Made by a program: the position numbers and the translations under genes
In this document: positions 8,068 to 15,444 of the stretch, piece by piece
Layout: each line of letters begins with the position of its first letter
Numbering within the stretch: the first letter of the stretch is position 1
Notes under the pieces: generated by a model
Database searches by the model: none
Seen by the model: the letters and a program-made list of their open reading frames with translations, nothing else
Told to the model about the DNA's origin: nothing
From: an uncultured Armatimonadota bacterium
GTDB taxonomy: Bacteria; Armatimonadota; Fimbriimonadia; Fimbriimonadales; Fimbriimonadaceae
Length of the DNA stretch: 64,000 nt
NCBI GenBank assembly: GCA_903904815.1
Contig: CAIVDU010000031.1
Span: 62,001 to 126,000, forward strand
Direction of reading: 5' to 3'

Positions 8068-9725
8068 GAGCACTCGCACTGCTGAGCATGTGGAAGACCC
8101 GCAATGCGCTTCGAACGCTGTTCACCGATCCACGAAAGCTGGTTCCCGCACTGTTCATCTTCTTCGTGATATTGCTATCCCTCCTGTTCGGAACTTTGGG
8201 ATTACGACAAGCTCCCGGGCAATCGGGTCTCGGTGAATCGAAAGTGGATCCTCAGGTGTTCGACGCCGCTGTCTTCGCGGCGATGATCCTGATCGCGGTG
8301 GGGTCGATCGATACCGGGTTGGGCGACGGATTGCTTGCGTTCGGGATGTCCGATGTCGACTACGTGTTCCCGTCTCCAATTTCGAGGAGAGTCGTGTTGG
8401 CCTACCGGTTGCCCAGTCTGACCTTTGCCGCTCTGTTCTCCTCGGCGTTCCTAATCTACATGTATCACGTGGTCATTCGTGTGATCAACATCGACATGCC
8501 CAATCCGGGCCACCTGGATCCGCCCGGATGGTACGGTTCAGTTGGAGTCGCCTTGTGTGTGGGGCTGTACTTTAATCTGGCGATGTTCCTTGCGGTTCGC
8601 GTTGAGAACCGCCGACTCCTTCACCGACTGCTTATAGCGGCGTTTATAACGTCGACTGTCCTGCTCGCGCTGATCGGGTACATGAAGGGCGTTACCGGGT
8701 TCGTGTCCGTGATGAGATCCCCCATTTTGGAGTGGGCATTTTATCCAGGGAGGTTAGCGGCAACCGGGCTCGTAAACGAGGTAAGACACGCGTCGGATCC
8801 GCGCGGTTTGGCAATGCTTTTCTGGGGATACGTCCTTTCGGCGGTTCCGATGTTCCTCACGAACTCGAACTACTATGAGCAGTCCATCGCGAGTTCTGAG
8901 CGGGTAGCGGCATGGCGACGAGCTGCCAAGGCTGGCCTCGCAGCGCAGCAAGCGTCTCGAGCGGCGAACGTAAAGTACAAGGGGACCCGCGAGTACACGG
9001 TGAAGCCGTTCGGCCGGGGTCCGCTGGCTCTCGCGTGGGCACATCTGTGCGCGGCAGGTAAGAGGCCGTATGTGAATTTCCTGAGCCCCCTGATTGGCGG
9101 CATCGGTTGCGGCGTTTTGGGTGGAATTGGAAACGCAGGTCTCGACGGGGTCGGTGAGGTGGTAGTCGTATTGTTCACCGTCTACGCTTCCATGGGTTTC
9201 ATGGCGGCGGCAAAAACCGCATCGGAATCGGCGGTGCGAAGACGCGAATTGATCGCTCCCTTGCCTATCAAGGGATGGGAGAGCGTGGCGGCAAACCTTG
9301 CGGTTCCGTGGCTCTCCATGTTCGAGTTCTGCGCGTTCGCTGGATTGGCTTACGCGGTCACCGGGTCGCGGCATTGGCCAGAGGTGTTATTCGGTCTTGC
9401 GGTGTTTTTCCCCATGAGACTTGCCGCGCGAATGGTGCTCCAGTACATCTTGGTTCTCAGTTATCCCGATTTCTCGGACAAGGTCCAACAGTTCTTGGCG
9501 ATGGGTGTTTACTACCTCTGTGCCGTTCCGTTTTTCGTGGTCGAACTTGTCCTCGCAATCCCGGCGATTCTGTTGCATTCGATCTGGATCGGATTGATCA
9601 CGCTCACAGTGCTGCAGATTGGGTTTCTTGCTCTGCTCCTACTGGGCGCAGGCTTGGCGAACGATCGATCCGTCGCCAGCGGCGAGCCTGTTCGATTGTT
9701 CCGACTGGTGTCGAAACGGTCCTAG
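8064..9725 (+). CDS. ABC exporter permease (putative ABC exporter family)
   Basis: The frame is open from 7755 inside the ATPase gene, but the ATG at 8064 overlapping the ATPase stop is the natural start, giving 553 residues. There are multiple hydrophobic segments: near residues 25-47 (LVPALFIFFVILLSLLFG), then around 70-90, 125-145 and 165-220, with a cluster in the last 200 residues. The topology and length resemble the PF16962-type putative ABC exporters, which pair with NatA-like ATPases. It has no own ATPase motif. Substrate unknown; possibly lipids or peptides by analogy only. Confidence 0.75.
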   Translation: MRALALLSMWKTRNALRTLFTDPRKLVPALFIFFVILLSLLFGTLGLRQAPGQSGLGESKVDPQVFDAAVFAAMILIAVGSIDTGLGDGLLAFGMSDVDYVFPSPISRRVVLAYRLPSLTFAALFSSAFLIYMYHVVIRVINIDMPNPGHLDPPGWYGSVGVALCVGLYFNLAMFLAVRVENRRLLHRLLIAAFITSTVLLALIGYMKGVTGFVSVMRSPILEWAFYPGRLAATGLVNEVRHASDPRGLAMLFWGYVLSAVPMFLTNSNYYEQSIASSERVAAWRRAAKAGLAAQQASRAANVKYKGTREYTVKPFGRGPLALAWAHLCAAGKRPYVNFLSPLIGGIGCGVLGGIGNAGLDGVGEVVVVLFTVYASMGFMAAAKTASESAVRRRELIAPLPIKGWESVAANLAVPWLSMFEFCAFAGLAYAVTGSRHWPEVLFGLAVFFPMRLAARMVLQYILVLSYPDFSDKVQQFLAMGVYYLCAVPFFVVELVLAIPAILLHSIWIGLITLTVLQIGFLALLLLGAGLANDRSVASGEPVRLFRLVSKRS

Positions 9726-9790
9726 CGGATTTCTCAACCAAAGAAGCTTCAAGTCCGGTGTTTCCCGAAGAGGTGCGTTAAGCTGAGGAA

Positions 9791-11644
9791 ATGGTCCTTG
9801 TAGCTCTAAGCGCCTTAATCTGGCCAGTCTATGCCGTTCCGGTGGCGGAGCCAGTTGGTGGCGCAAGCCGAAGGAGCGAATCGCCCCAGCCAAAGCTTGG
9901 ACTGATTGACGGATCCCAGATCAAGCCGAGCGCCAGTGTCGTTGTGTCCTCTCGAAACCCGGAAGATCGTTCGTACTCGGTGTCCATTCCTGCGGGGAAG
10001 GAGGATTATCCAGGGGTTGGGTTTACGCCGAGCTCTGGTAAATGGAATTTGTCCGGATACGGCCATGTTGAAGCGAAGATCGTCAATACGGGGCGAGGGC
10101 CTTTGAGTCTTTCCCTGAGAGTCGATAATGCGGGCAACTGGCAAGACAATCCCTGGGACACCGAGACGATCGTGCTCCAGCCTGGCGAAGCGGGAACGGT
10201 GACGACCATGTTCGGATTGTCATACGGCCTGAAACGGGGGTTTTCGCTCGATCCAAAGGCCGTGGTCAACGTTCTGCTCTTTACGACAAAGTCGGATCAA
10301 CCACGGTCCTTCCGGATCAAGTCGATCGAGGCGGGTGGGCCTCCGGGAGAAAAACCGCCAGTGGCGCCAGACGACGTCAGGCTCAAACCGAAACTCGGAA
10401 GGCTCTTCGACGGGGCGGTTACCCAGGGAGTGGTCGTGGTTGGGACGAGTGGTGCGGTTCTCGAACCAGGCTACAAGCCGCTCCAAGGCCAGCGAATTCG
10501 ATTTAACGCAGATCCAGGTCAGGACCTAGCTCGTGTCCAGCCCCGCACTGGGCGATTCGATCTTTCCGATTTCACGCGAATCCGGGTCAAAGTGCGCAAC
10601 ACGGGGACGACGGTGATCGCCCCACGGTTTCGGATTGAAACGAATGGGGGAGATTCGGCTTGGAAGCCGTTCGGAGTGCCGGTTTCCCCGGGGCAAACGG
10701 CCGAACAAAGCTTAGACTTTGGGCATCCGATCGACTTGGGAACGCCGGCGCAAGAGGGACTGATTACCAGTGACGCGGTGAAGGCAGTCGCCCTCTCGGT
10801 AGGGCCAAACGCGACGGAGCAAGATTTGGAGATATTGGCGGTCGAAGCAGAGCTTCCAACGGCTGACGTTCCCAAGTGGGTAGGGAAGCGGCCACCGGTA
10901 CCCGGCGAGTGGATTCAAACGTTGGACGAGGAGTTCAGCGGCCACCGTCTCAACCCGAAAGTCTGGCGATCCGAGGGCGAGAACTACTACGACAAGGTGA
11001 GTCACTGGTCGAAGCAGAACGTCGTGTTGGACGGAGGGTTTGCCAAGCTTCGATTTGAGAAGCGAACGGGCTTTCAGAACGATGACCCCAAGAGAAATTC
11101 GACGCCGTACGCGTCGGGGTATCTCGACACCTATGGGCTATGGACTCAGCGGTATGGATATTTCGAGGCTCGGGTCAAGGTTCCCAGGGCGCCAGGATTG
11201 TGGCCGGCTTTTTGGATGATGCCGGATCGGGGAGAGAAGGCTGGAGAGCAGTGGAAGCGCCAGGATACGGCGAACGGGGGAATGGAGTTCGACATCTTGG
11301 AGCACCTCAGCCGATGGGGTGAGCACCGCTTCAATATCGCCATGCACTACGATGGGTATGCCAAGGATCATAGGGCCCTCGGTTCCGAACGGGTTTACGC
11401 GGAACCGGACAAGGACGGCTTTGTCACTTGTGGGCTGCTTTGGAGCCCCGGGCTTTTGGTGTACTACTACAACGGCCGCGAGGTTCTCCGTTGGAAGAAT
11501 CCACGCGTTTCCAACGTGCCAGCGATCCTGATGTTCACGATGCCGATTGGCGGTTGGGATAACAACGACCTCGATGACACCACGCTGCCAGCCGACTTTG
11601 TCGTCGACTATGTCCGGGTTTGGCAGCTCAAGGGAAAGAACTAG
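9791..11644 (+). CDS. Secreted glycoside hydrolase family 16 enzyme
   Basis: 617 residues. The N-terminal hydrophobic stretch MVLVALSALIWPVYA is a signal peptide. Residues about 40-360 form two beta-rich repeats, probably carbohydrate-binding or spacer modules (each has a WNLSGYGHV/FDLSDFTRI-like strand and a PG(E/Q)(A/T) turn). The C-terminal roughly 250 residues are a GH16 catalytic domain: the motif MEFDILEH near residue 498 gives the nucleophile and acid/base Glu pair (ExDxxE), followed by aromatic-rich segments such as WPAFWMM and MPIGGWDNND. GH16 enzymes cleave beta-1,3/1,4-glucans, agar or related galactans; the exact polymer cannot be told. Its stop overlaps that of the convergent PEP-CTERM gene by 4 bp. 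Confidence 0.9.
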   Translation: MVLVALSALIWPVYAVPVAEPVGGASRRSESPQPKLGLIDGSQIKPSASVVVSSRNPEDRSYSVSIPAGKEDYPGVGFTPSSGKWNLSGYGHVEAKIVNTGRGPLSLSLRVDNAGNWQDNPWDTETIVLQPGEAGTVTTMFGLSYGLKRGFSLDPKAVVNVLLFTTKSDQPRSFRIKSIEAGGPPGEKPPVAPDDVRLKPKLGRLFDGAVTQGVVVVGTSGAVLEPGYKPLQGQRIRFNADPGQDLARVQPRTGRFDLSDFTRIRVKVRNTGTTVIAPRFRIETNGGDSAWKPFGVPVSPGQTAEQSLDFGHPIDLGTPAQEGLITSDAVKAVALSVGPNATEQDLEILAVEAELPTADVPKWVGKRPPVPGEWIQTLDEEFSGHRLNPKVWRSEGENYYDKVSHWSKQNVVLDGGFAKLRFEKRTGFQNDDPKRNSTPYASGYLDTYGLWTQRYGYFEARVKVPRAPGLWPAFWMMPDRGEKAGEQWKRQDTANGGMEFDILEHLSRWGEHRFNIAMHYDGYAKDHRALGSERVYAEPDKDGFVTCGLLWSPGLLVYYYNGREVLRWKNPRVSNVPAILMFTMPIGGWDNNDLDDTTLPADFVVDYVRVWQLKGKN

Positions 11645-12495
11645 CGACCCGTACGTCGTCGATAAAGCCCCATTAGGCCGACTCCGAGTCCGACGGCAAG
11701 GATGGGTGTGGGCTCAGGAACGGCAGGTGGCCCTCCGCCTCGAGTGCCACCACCGGAGGTGTGGGTCAACGCGACCACGGTTCCAGCGGCCCCCAGGAGC
11801 CCAGCTAGTCCCGCGCCGATGGCACCGGCTCCGGCAATGTCGCCCACCGATTGTCCCGCGCTACCCACGCTTTCAACGGCCTCAAGCTGGGTTTGACTGT
11901 TCATCGAAGACAGGATTGATCCGGTGGTCGTAGTGCCGGAATCGTTGGCGGCAAGCGTCTCGACAGGCATCGAAGGCTCGGACCCGGATAGGGTCGCTCC
12001 GGAATCGCCGGCCAATGCGAGAAGGTCCGACGATTCTCCGGACTTCCTTTCGCTGACTTCACCAGCGCTACCGCCGGAATGGGCGCCCTTGGTGTTCTCT
12101 CCCAGGGCGGGCAGGTAGTCGGTCATCGGATTTCCGCAGCTTCGCTTGAGGATGGGCTTGTGGCTGGAATCGGCGAAGACGAGAGTTCCAGGTTTGAGGT
12201 GCAGGAGTCGATGTCCAATGACGAAAGAGTCGTCGACGTTGAAGACGAGATAGCGCTTTTCCACTTTCAGTGGCTCGAGATGCAGCCCTTGGAAATAGTG
12301 GATGAGGGTTGGCTCCGACATCTTGAAATGCTTCTCGTATCGGTGAAGCACGATAGGGTCGGACTGGACTTGATGCACCAGTTGACTGGTTGTGAAGACA
12401 GACTTGTTTAGGAAGGCGTTGTGCTCGGGGCGGCTCCAAGCAGTGAGACTCGTGAGGCAGATTAAAGCAGTTAAGGATCCTTTCGAAAATCTCAT
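11641..12495 (-). CDS. PEP-CTERM sorted exported protein
   Basis: 284 residues from the ATG at 12495; an in-frame ATG at 12516 is possible but starts the signal peptide less naturally. MRFSKGSLTALICLTSLTAWS is a signal peptide. The C-terminus VPEPTPILAVGLGVGLMGL followed by YRRRTGR is a textbook PEP-CTERM tail: PEP motif, membrane helix and basic end, recognised by exosortase. The middle (about 150-240) is Ser/Gly/Ala-rich and low in complexity; residues 25-120 look globular (a His-rich segment near SDPIVLHRYEKHF). No exosortase gene is in this window. Function unknown; probably surface or extracellular matrix. Confidence 0.75.
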   Translation of the reverse strand: MRFSKGSLTALICLTSLTAWSRPEHNAFLNKSVFTTSQLVHQVQSDPIVLHRYEKHFKMSEPTLIHYFQGLHLEPLKVEKRYLVFNVDDSFVIGHRLLHLKPGTLVFADSSHKPILKRSCGNPMTDYLPALGENTKGAHSGGSAGEVSERKSGESSDLLALAGDSGATLSGSEPSMPVETLAANDSGTTTTGSILSSMNSQTQLEAVESVGSAGQSVGDIAGAGAIGAGLAGLLGAAGTVVALTHTSGGGTRGGGPPAVPEPTPILAVGLGVGLMGLYRRRTGR

Positions 12496-12637
12496 GTAAA
12501 TAGGTGGCGAATCCATTCGCGCGTTTACTGGTGACGCTGCGTTGGAATCGGCTGTTCCTGATCCTCTGAAAACCTGGTACGAGAGCTTGGGGAAAGGAGC
12601 AGAATTACTTAGGGTGGGGGTGAACTCTCGACACTAA

Positions 12638-13777
12638 CTACCCAAATATGTGGGGAACGAATCGAGAGAGGTTCGTCGTGATCGGCCCTTCCGATTCGCG
12701 GATGCCGATGCCGCGCGCTACGCCATCGATGACCCAACTTCCAATGAGTGCGTTGGAATCGTCGAACTGGGGAAGCTCCACGTACTGCTGAAAAACTTGC
12801 CGTTGGCCTGTGTAGTCGCCAGAGCTATCCCACTCACCCAGCTTCGTCGAGATATGAATATTCGCTCCCTCACGGCCGAGGAGCGGTTTTTGGGCGAATT
12901 CTTGCAATCCACGAGGCTCATCGAAATAGCATTCGAGGAGGTTAGGATGGTCGGGAAAGAGCTCCCATAGAATGGGAAGAATCCCTTTGTTGGACAGAAT
13001 CATTTTCCAGATCGGCTCGATCCAAGACGTGGTTGCGTAGGTTTCGAAGAGTGGCTTGGAAAAGGCTTCTTCGACGAGCCATTCCCATGGATAAAGCTTG
13101 AAGATGCTACGAATGGGGCGGTCATGGAGGTCTACGAATGTCCTTTCCTTCTCGTCCCAACCGATTTGATGCATGAGAAGTGCGTCCGTGTAAAGACCGG
13201 CTTCCGCCGCCGTGTCTCGAAGGGCACTGATGGTCATGTAATCTTCGACCGAGTCGACACTGGCGAAGTGGACCAAATTCCCGGGGAGACATCCTTCCGC
13301 TTTCAGATCGGCCCATTTATCAACGAGTCCCTCCCAGATCGAGTTGAACTGATCCGCGTCTGGAAACACTTCTTGAACCCAGTGCCACTGAATAACCGCC
13401 GCTTCCAACAATGAGGTCGGGGTGTCAGCGTTGTACTCAAGGAGTTTGGGGGGATGGATCCCGTCGAAGGCGAGGTCGAATCGGCCGTAGATGGCCGGGG
13501 GATCGGCGTCCCAAGACTGTTTGATCCATGGGACGGCCGCTTCGGAAATTCGCAGGTCCTCGAACCGGTCGTGGTCGATCACGTGCCGGACGGCGTCGAG
13601 ACAGCGCTCGTGAAGTTCGTTCGTGGCTGATTCAAGCGTTGTCACTTCCTCGCCAGAGAGACAATAGTAAGCGGATTCTTGCCAGTAAGGTCCGTCGGGA
13701 TTCTGATGAAACAGGAGCCCGAGTTTTTCGACCTTGGCCTGCCAATCTGGCCGCGGGAGGATCGATTCCCGACGCAT
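12638..13777 (-). CDS. Glutathionylspermidine synthase-like ATP-grasp protein (YgiC/YjfC type)
   Basis: 379 residues, the usual length for the stand-alone synthase-like family (E. coli YgiC and YjfC, about 386). Recognisable family segments are the N-terminal WQAKVEKLGLLFH, LLEYNADTPTSLLEAA, SIFKLYPWEWLVEE, WKMILSNKGILPILWELFP and the C-terminal GIGIRESEGPITTNLSRFVPH, which carry the ATP-grasp nucleotide and Mg sites. The family ligates a peptide carboxylate to an amine; the natural substrate of YgiC-type proteins is not settled. There is no amidase domain. It sits 9 bp downstream of a YgiB-like gene, the same partnership as ygiB-ygiC in Enterobacteria. Confidence 0.85.
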   Translation of the reverse strand: MRRESILPRPDWQAKVEKLGLLFHQNPDGPYWQESAYYCLSGEEVTTLESATNELHERCLDAVRHVIDHDRFEDLRISEAAVPWIKQSWDADPPAIYGRFDLAFDGIHPPKLLEYNADTPTSLLEAAVIQWHWVQEVFPDADQFNSIWEGLVDKWADLKAEGCLPGNLVHFASVDSVEDYMTISALRDTAAEAGLYTDALLMHQIGWDEKERTFVDLHDRPIRSIFKLYPWEWLVEEAFSKPLFETYATTSWIEPIWKMILSNKGILPILWELFPDHPNLLECYFDEPRGLQEFAQKPLLGREGANIHISTKLGEWDSSGDYTGQRQVFQQYVELPQFDDSNALIGSWVIDGVARGIGIRESEGPITTNLSRFVPHIFG

Positions 13778-13786
13778 CAGGCGGGT

Positions 13787-14197
13787 TTATCCACCGAAGC
13801 TTCCGCCACTGCCGAACGACGTTCCTCCGAAGCCACCGCGTTGGATCGTTCCCCCCGAAACCGTCCCTAGGGTGGAGCCACTGGGAGTCACGACACGCGC
13901 TCCATCGTGGGGAATCAGATGGTATCCAGCGGCCCGACCGCCAGGAGTTTCATTGCCGGTCCCACCATAAACGAAGGCAGGGGGCCCGGTAACTCGTCGT
14001 CCCATGTAGTAGTAGTGGGTCGGAACGAACGGACTGTCGCAGTAGTAGTCCGGGAGAACCATGCCTGAGCCGTCCACGCATCGTTGGATCTCTACTTCTG
14101 AGTCGCTCGCCCCGCATCCGTTGGCGACCAGGTGAGCGGCGATGGCCGTGAGCAGGGTAGCCGGGACTTGCCTGGACATCTTCCGCATATGGCCCAT
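13787..14197 (-). CDS. YgiB/DUF1190-like exported Gly-rich protein
   Basis: 136 residues. A hydrophobic N-terminal stretch with an ANGCGAS lipobox-like end suggests export and perhaps lipidation. The mature part has two further Cys (QRCVDG and YYCDS), a YYYMGRR segment, and a C-terminus TIQRGGFGGTSFGSGGSFGG that matches the RGGFG-type tail of YgiB/DUF1190 proteins. Placement directly upstream of the YgiC-like gene supports this. Start choice is uncertain: ATG at 14197, 14188 or 14179, none with a good Shine-Dalgarno sequence. Role unknown; possibly the substrate or membrane partner of the synthase-like enzyme (inference). Confidence 0.6.
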   Translation of the reverse strand: MGHMRKMSRQVPATLLTAIAAHLVANGCGASDSEVEIQRCVDGSGMVLPDYYCDSPFVPTHYYYMGRRVTGPPAFVYGGTGNETPGGRAAGYHLIPHDGARVVTPSGSTLGTVSGGTIQRGGFGGTSFGSGGSFGG

Positions 14198-14230
14198 TCT
14201 ACATCGGCGCTCAGATCTTTCGCGAAGGTC

Positions 14231-14707
14231 CTAGTCGGAAGACCGAGTGAAGACGTGGTGACCGGTAAGGTGGCCTAGAGTAACTTCGAGGCCAAGGAGT
14301 TTCTTCTTATCCCGACTGAGGTGAAGGATCAAATTCCGTTGGTAAGCGGCCCGAATATCGACTGGAGCAATGAATTTGAGGTTCGGATCTCGACGATCAG
14401 CGCCTCCCTGGTCATCGATCTTGACGGAGGTGAATTTGATGGTGACCGTGGTTCCCGTATGCGACCAATTCCCTTCGGCATCGATCGTCTCTTGCTCCCC
14501 CTCAAGGTGCAGCTTGCACCGCTTGTCAGTCGCGTAGATCTGGAGCGCCCCTCGCAGGCTTTCTCGCTGCAGATCCTTGTCCGTCCCCGCTCGGTCGGTC
14601 TTGTCAACCACGAGGTCACCATGCCAGCGCCCGAGATAAGGAATGGCGTCCTTGCTGCCGCAGCCGACAAGAAACAGGGTCAACGCGAAAGGCAGAAGTC
14701 GCTTCAT
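14231..14707 (-). CDS. Small lipoprotein of unknown function
   Basis: 158 residues. MKRLLPFALTLFLVGCGS is a lipoprotein signal with lipobox LVGC (Cys16 would be lipidated). The mature domain is a small beta-rich fold starting YLGRWHGDLVVD, and GNWSHTGTTVTIKFTSVKI suggests a lipocalin-like or META-like barrel, but I cannot name the family. It precedes the YgiB/YgiC-like pair on the same strand (33-bp gap) and may belong to the same envelope operon. Confidence 0.7.
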   Translation of the reverse strand: MKRLLPFALTLFLVGCGSKDAIPYLGRWHGDLVVDKTDRAGTDKDLQRESLRGALQIYATDKRCKLHLEGEQETIDAEGNWSHTGTTVTIKFTSVKIDDQGGADRRDPNLKFIAPVDIRAAYQRNLILHLSRDKKKLLGLEVTLGHLTGHHVFTRSSD

Positions 14708-14732
14708 GGATCGTTCTTACAGGGTGACACAC

Positions 14733-14770
14733 TCCGGCGGCCAAAGGCCGCGGAGTGATGGAGGGTTGGA
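14733..14770. repeat. Dispersed GGAGTG repeat with GC-rich palindrome
   Basis: Contains GGCGGCCAAAGGCCGCGGAG followed by TGATGGAGGGTTGGATGG. A related inverted half, GCGGCCGCCTTTGGCCGTCG, lies about 115 bp further on (near 14884). Same family as the copies at 2012 and 4214; all are in intergenic DNA next to stop or start codons. The rest of 14708-14958 shows nothing coding. Confidence 0.5.
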
Positions 14771-14958
14771 TGGGTGCGGATTTGGGGAAGCAAGGTGAAC
14801 CCGGGAGAATCTCTGCGACCACCCTCCGGGTTGGTCCTTAGGCGGGGCTCGTTCCGGTGGTCGACATACCACCTAATTTATTGCGGCCGCCTTTGGCCGT
14901 CGAGGCGACACCCGAGACGGAAGCAGAAACCTAACGTTTCGGATGCTAAGCAGTCCTA

Positions 14959-15438
14959 TCAGAGTCCGAGGTCGGTGAGGCCGGGGTGGTCGTCGGGGCG
15001 ACGGCCTTGGGGCCAGAAGAACTTCCGTTCGGACTCGACGATTGCGATGTCGTTGATGCTTGCTTCGCGTCGACTCATCAGCCCGGTTTCGGTGAATTCC
15101 CACAGTTCATTGCCGTGTGACCGGAAAAACTGTCCTTCCTCGTCGTGCCATTCATAGGCGAATCGAACGGCCATTCGATTCACTCGAAATCCCCAAATCT
15201 CTTTAATGAGCCGGTATTCGTGCTCCTTTGACCATTTACGGGTGAGGAACTCGACTATTTGGGCCCTGCCCTGGAGGAACTCGGATCGATTTCGCCATCG
15301 GCTATCGATGGTATATGCGAGAGAGACCCTCTCAGGGTCTCTCGAATTCCAGGCATCCTCGGCAAGCCGTGCTTTGAGCATGGCAGTCTCCAGTTCAAAG
15401 GGTGGAAATGGGGGACGAGGGTTTTCGCTTTCGGACAT
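14959..15438 (-). CDS. DUF1348 (NTF2/SnoaL-like) protein
   Basis: 159 residues, full length for the family. Typical DUF1348 segments are [56 protein letters not shown] and [19 protein letters not shown]. The fold is the NTF2/SnoaL cone-shaped alpha+beta barrel. Function is not established for the family. It starts 6 bp after the alaS stop, so it is very probably translated from the acpS-alaS message. There is no signal peptide; cytoplasmic. Confidence 0.85.
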   Translation of the reverse strand: MSESENPRPPFPPFELETAMLKARLAEDAWNSRDPERVSLAYTIDSRWRNRSEFLQGRAQIVEFLTRKWSKEHEYRLIKEIWGFRVNRMAVRFAYEWHDEEGQFFRSHGNELWEFTETGLMSRREASINDIAIVESERKFFWPQGRRPDDHPGLTDLGL

Positions 15439-15444
15439 TTAGGG

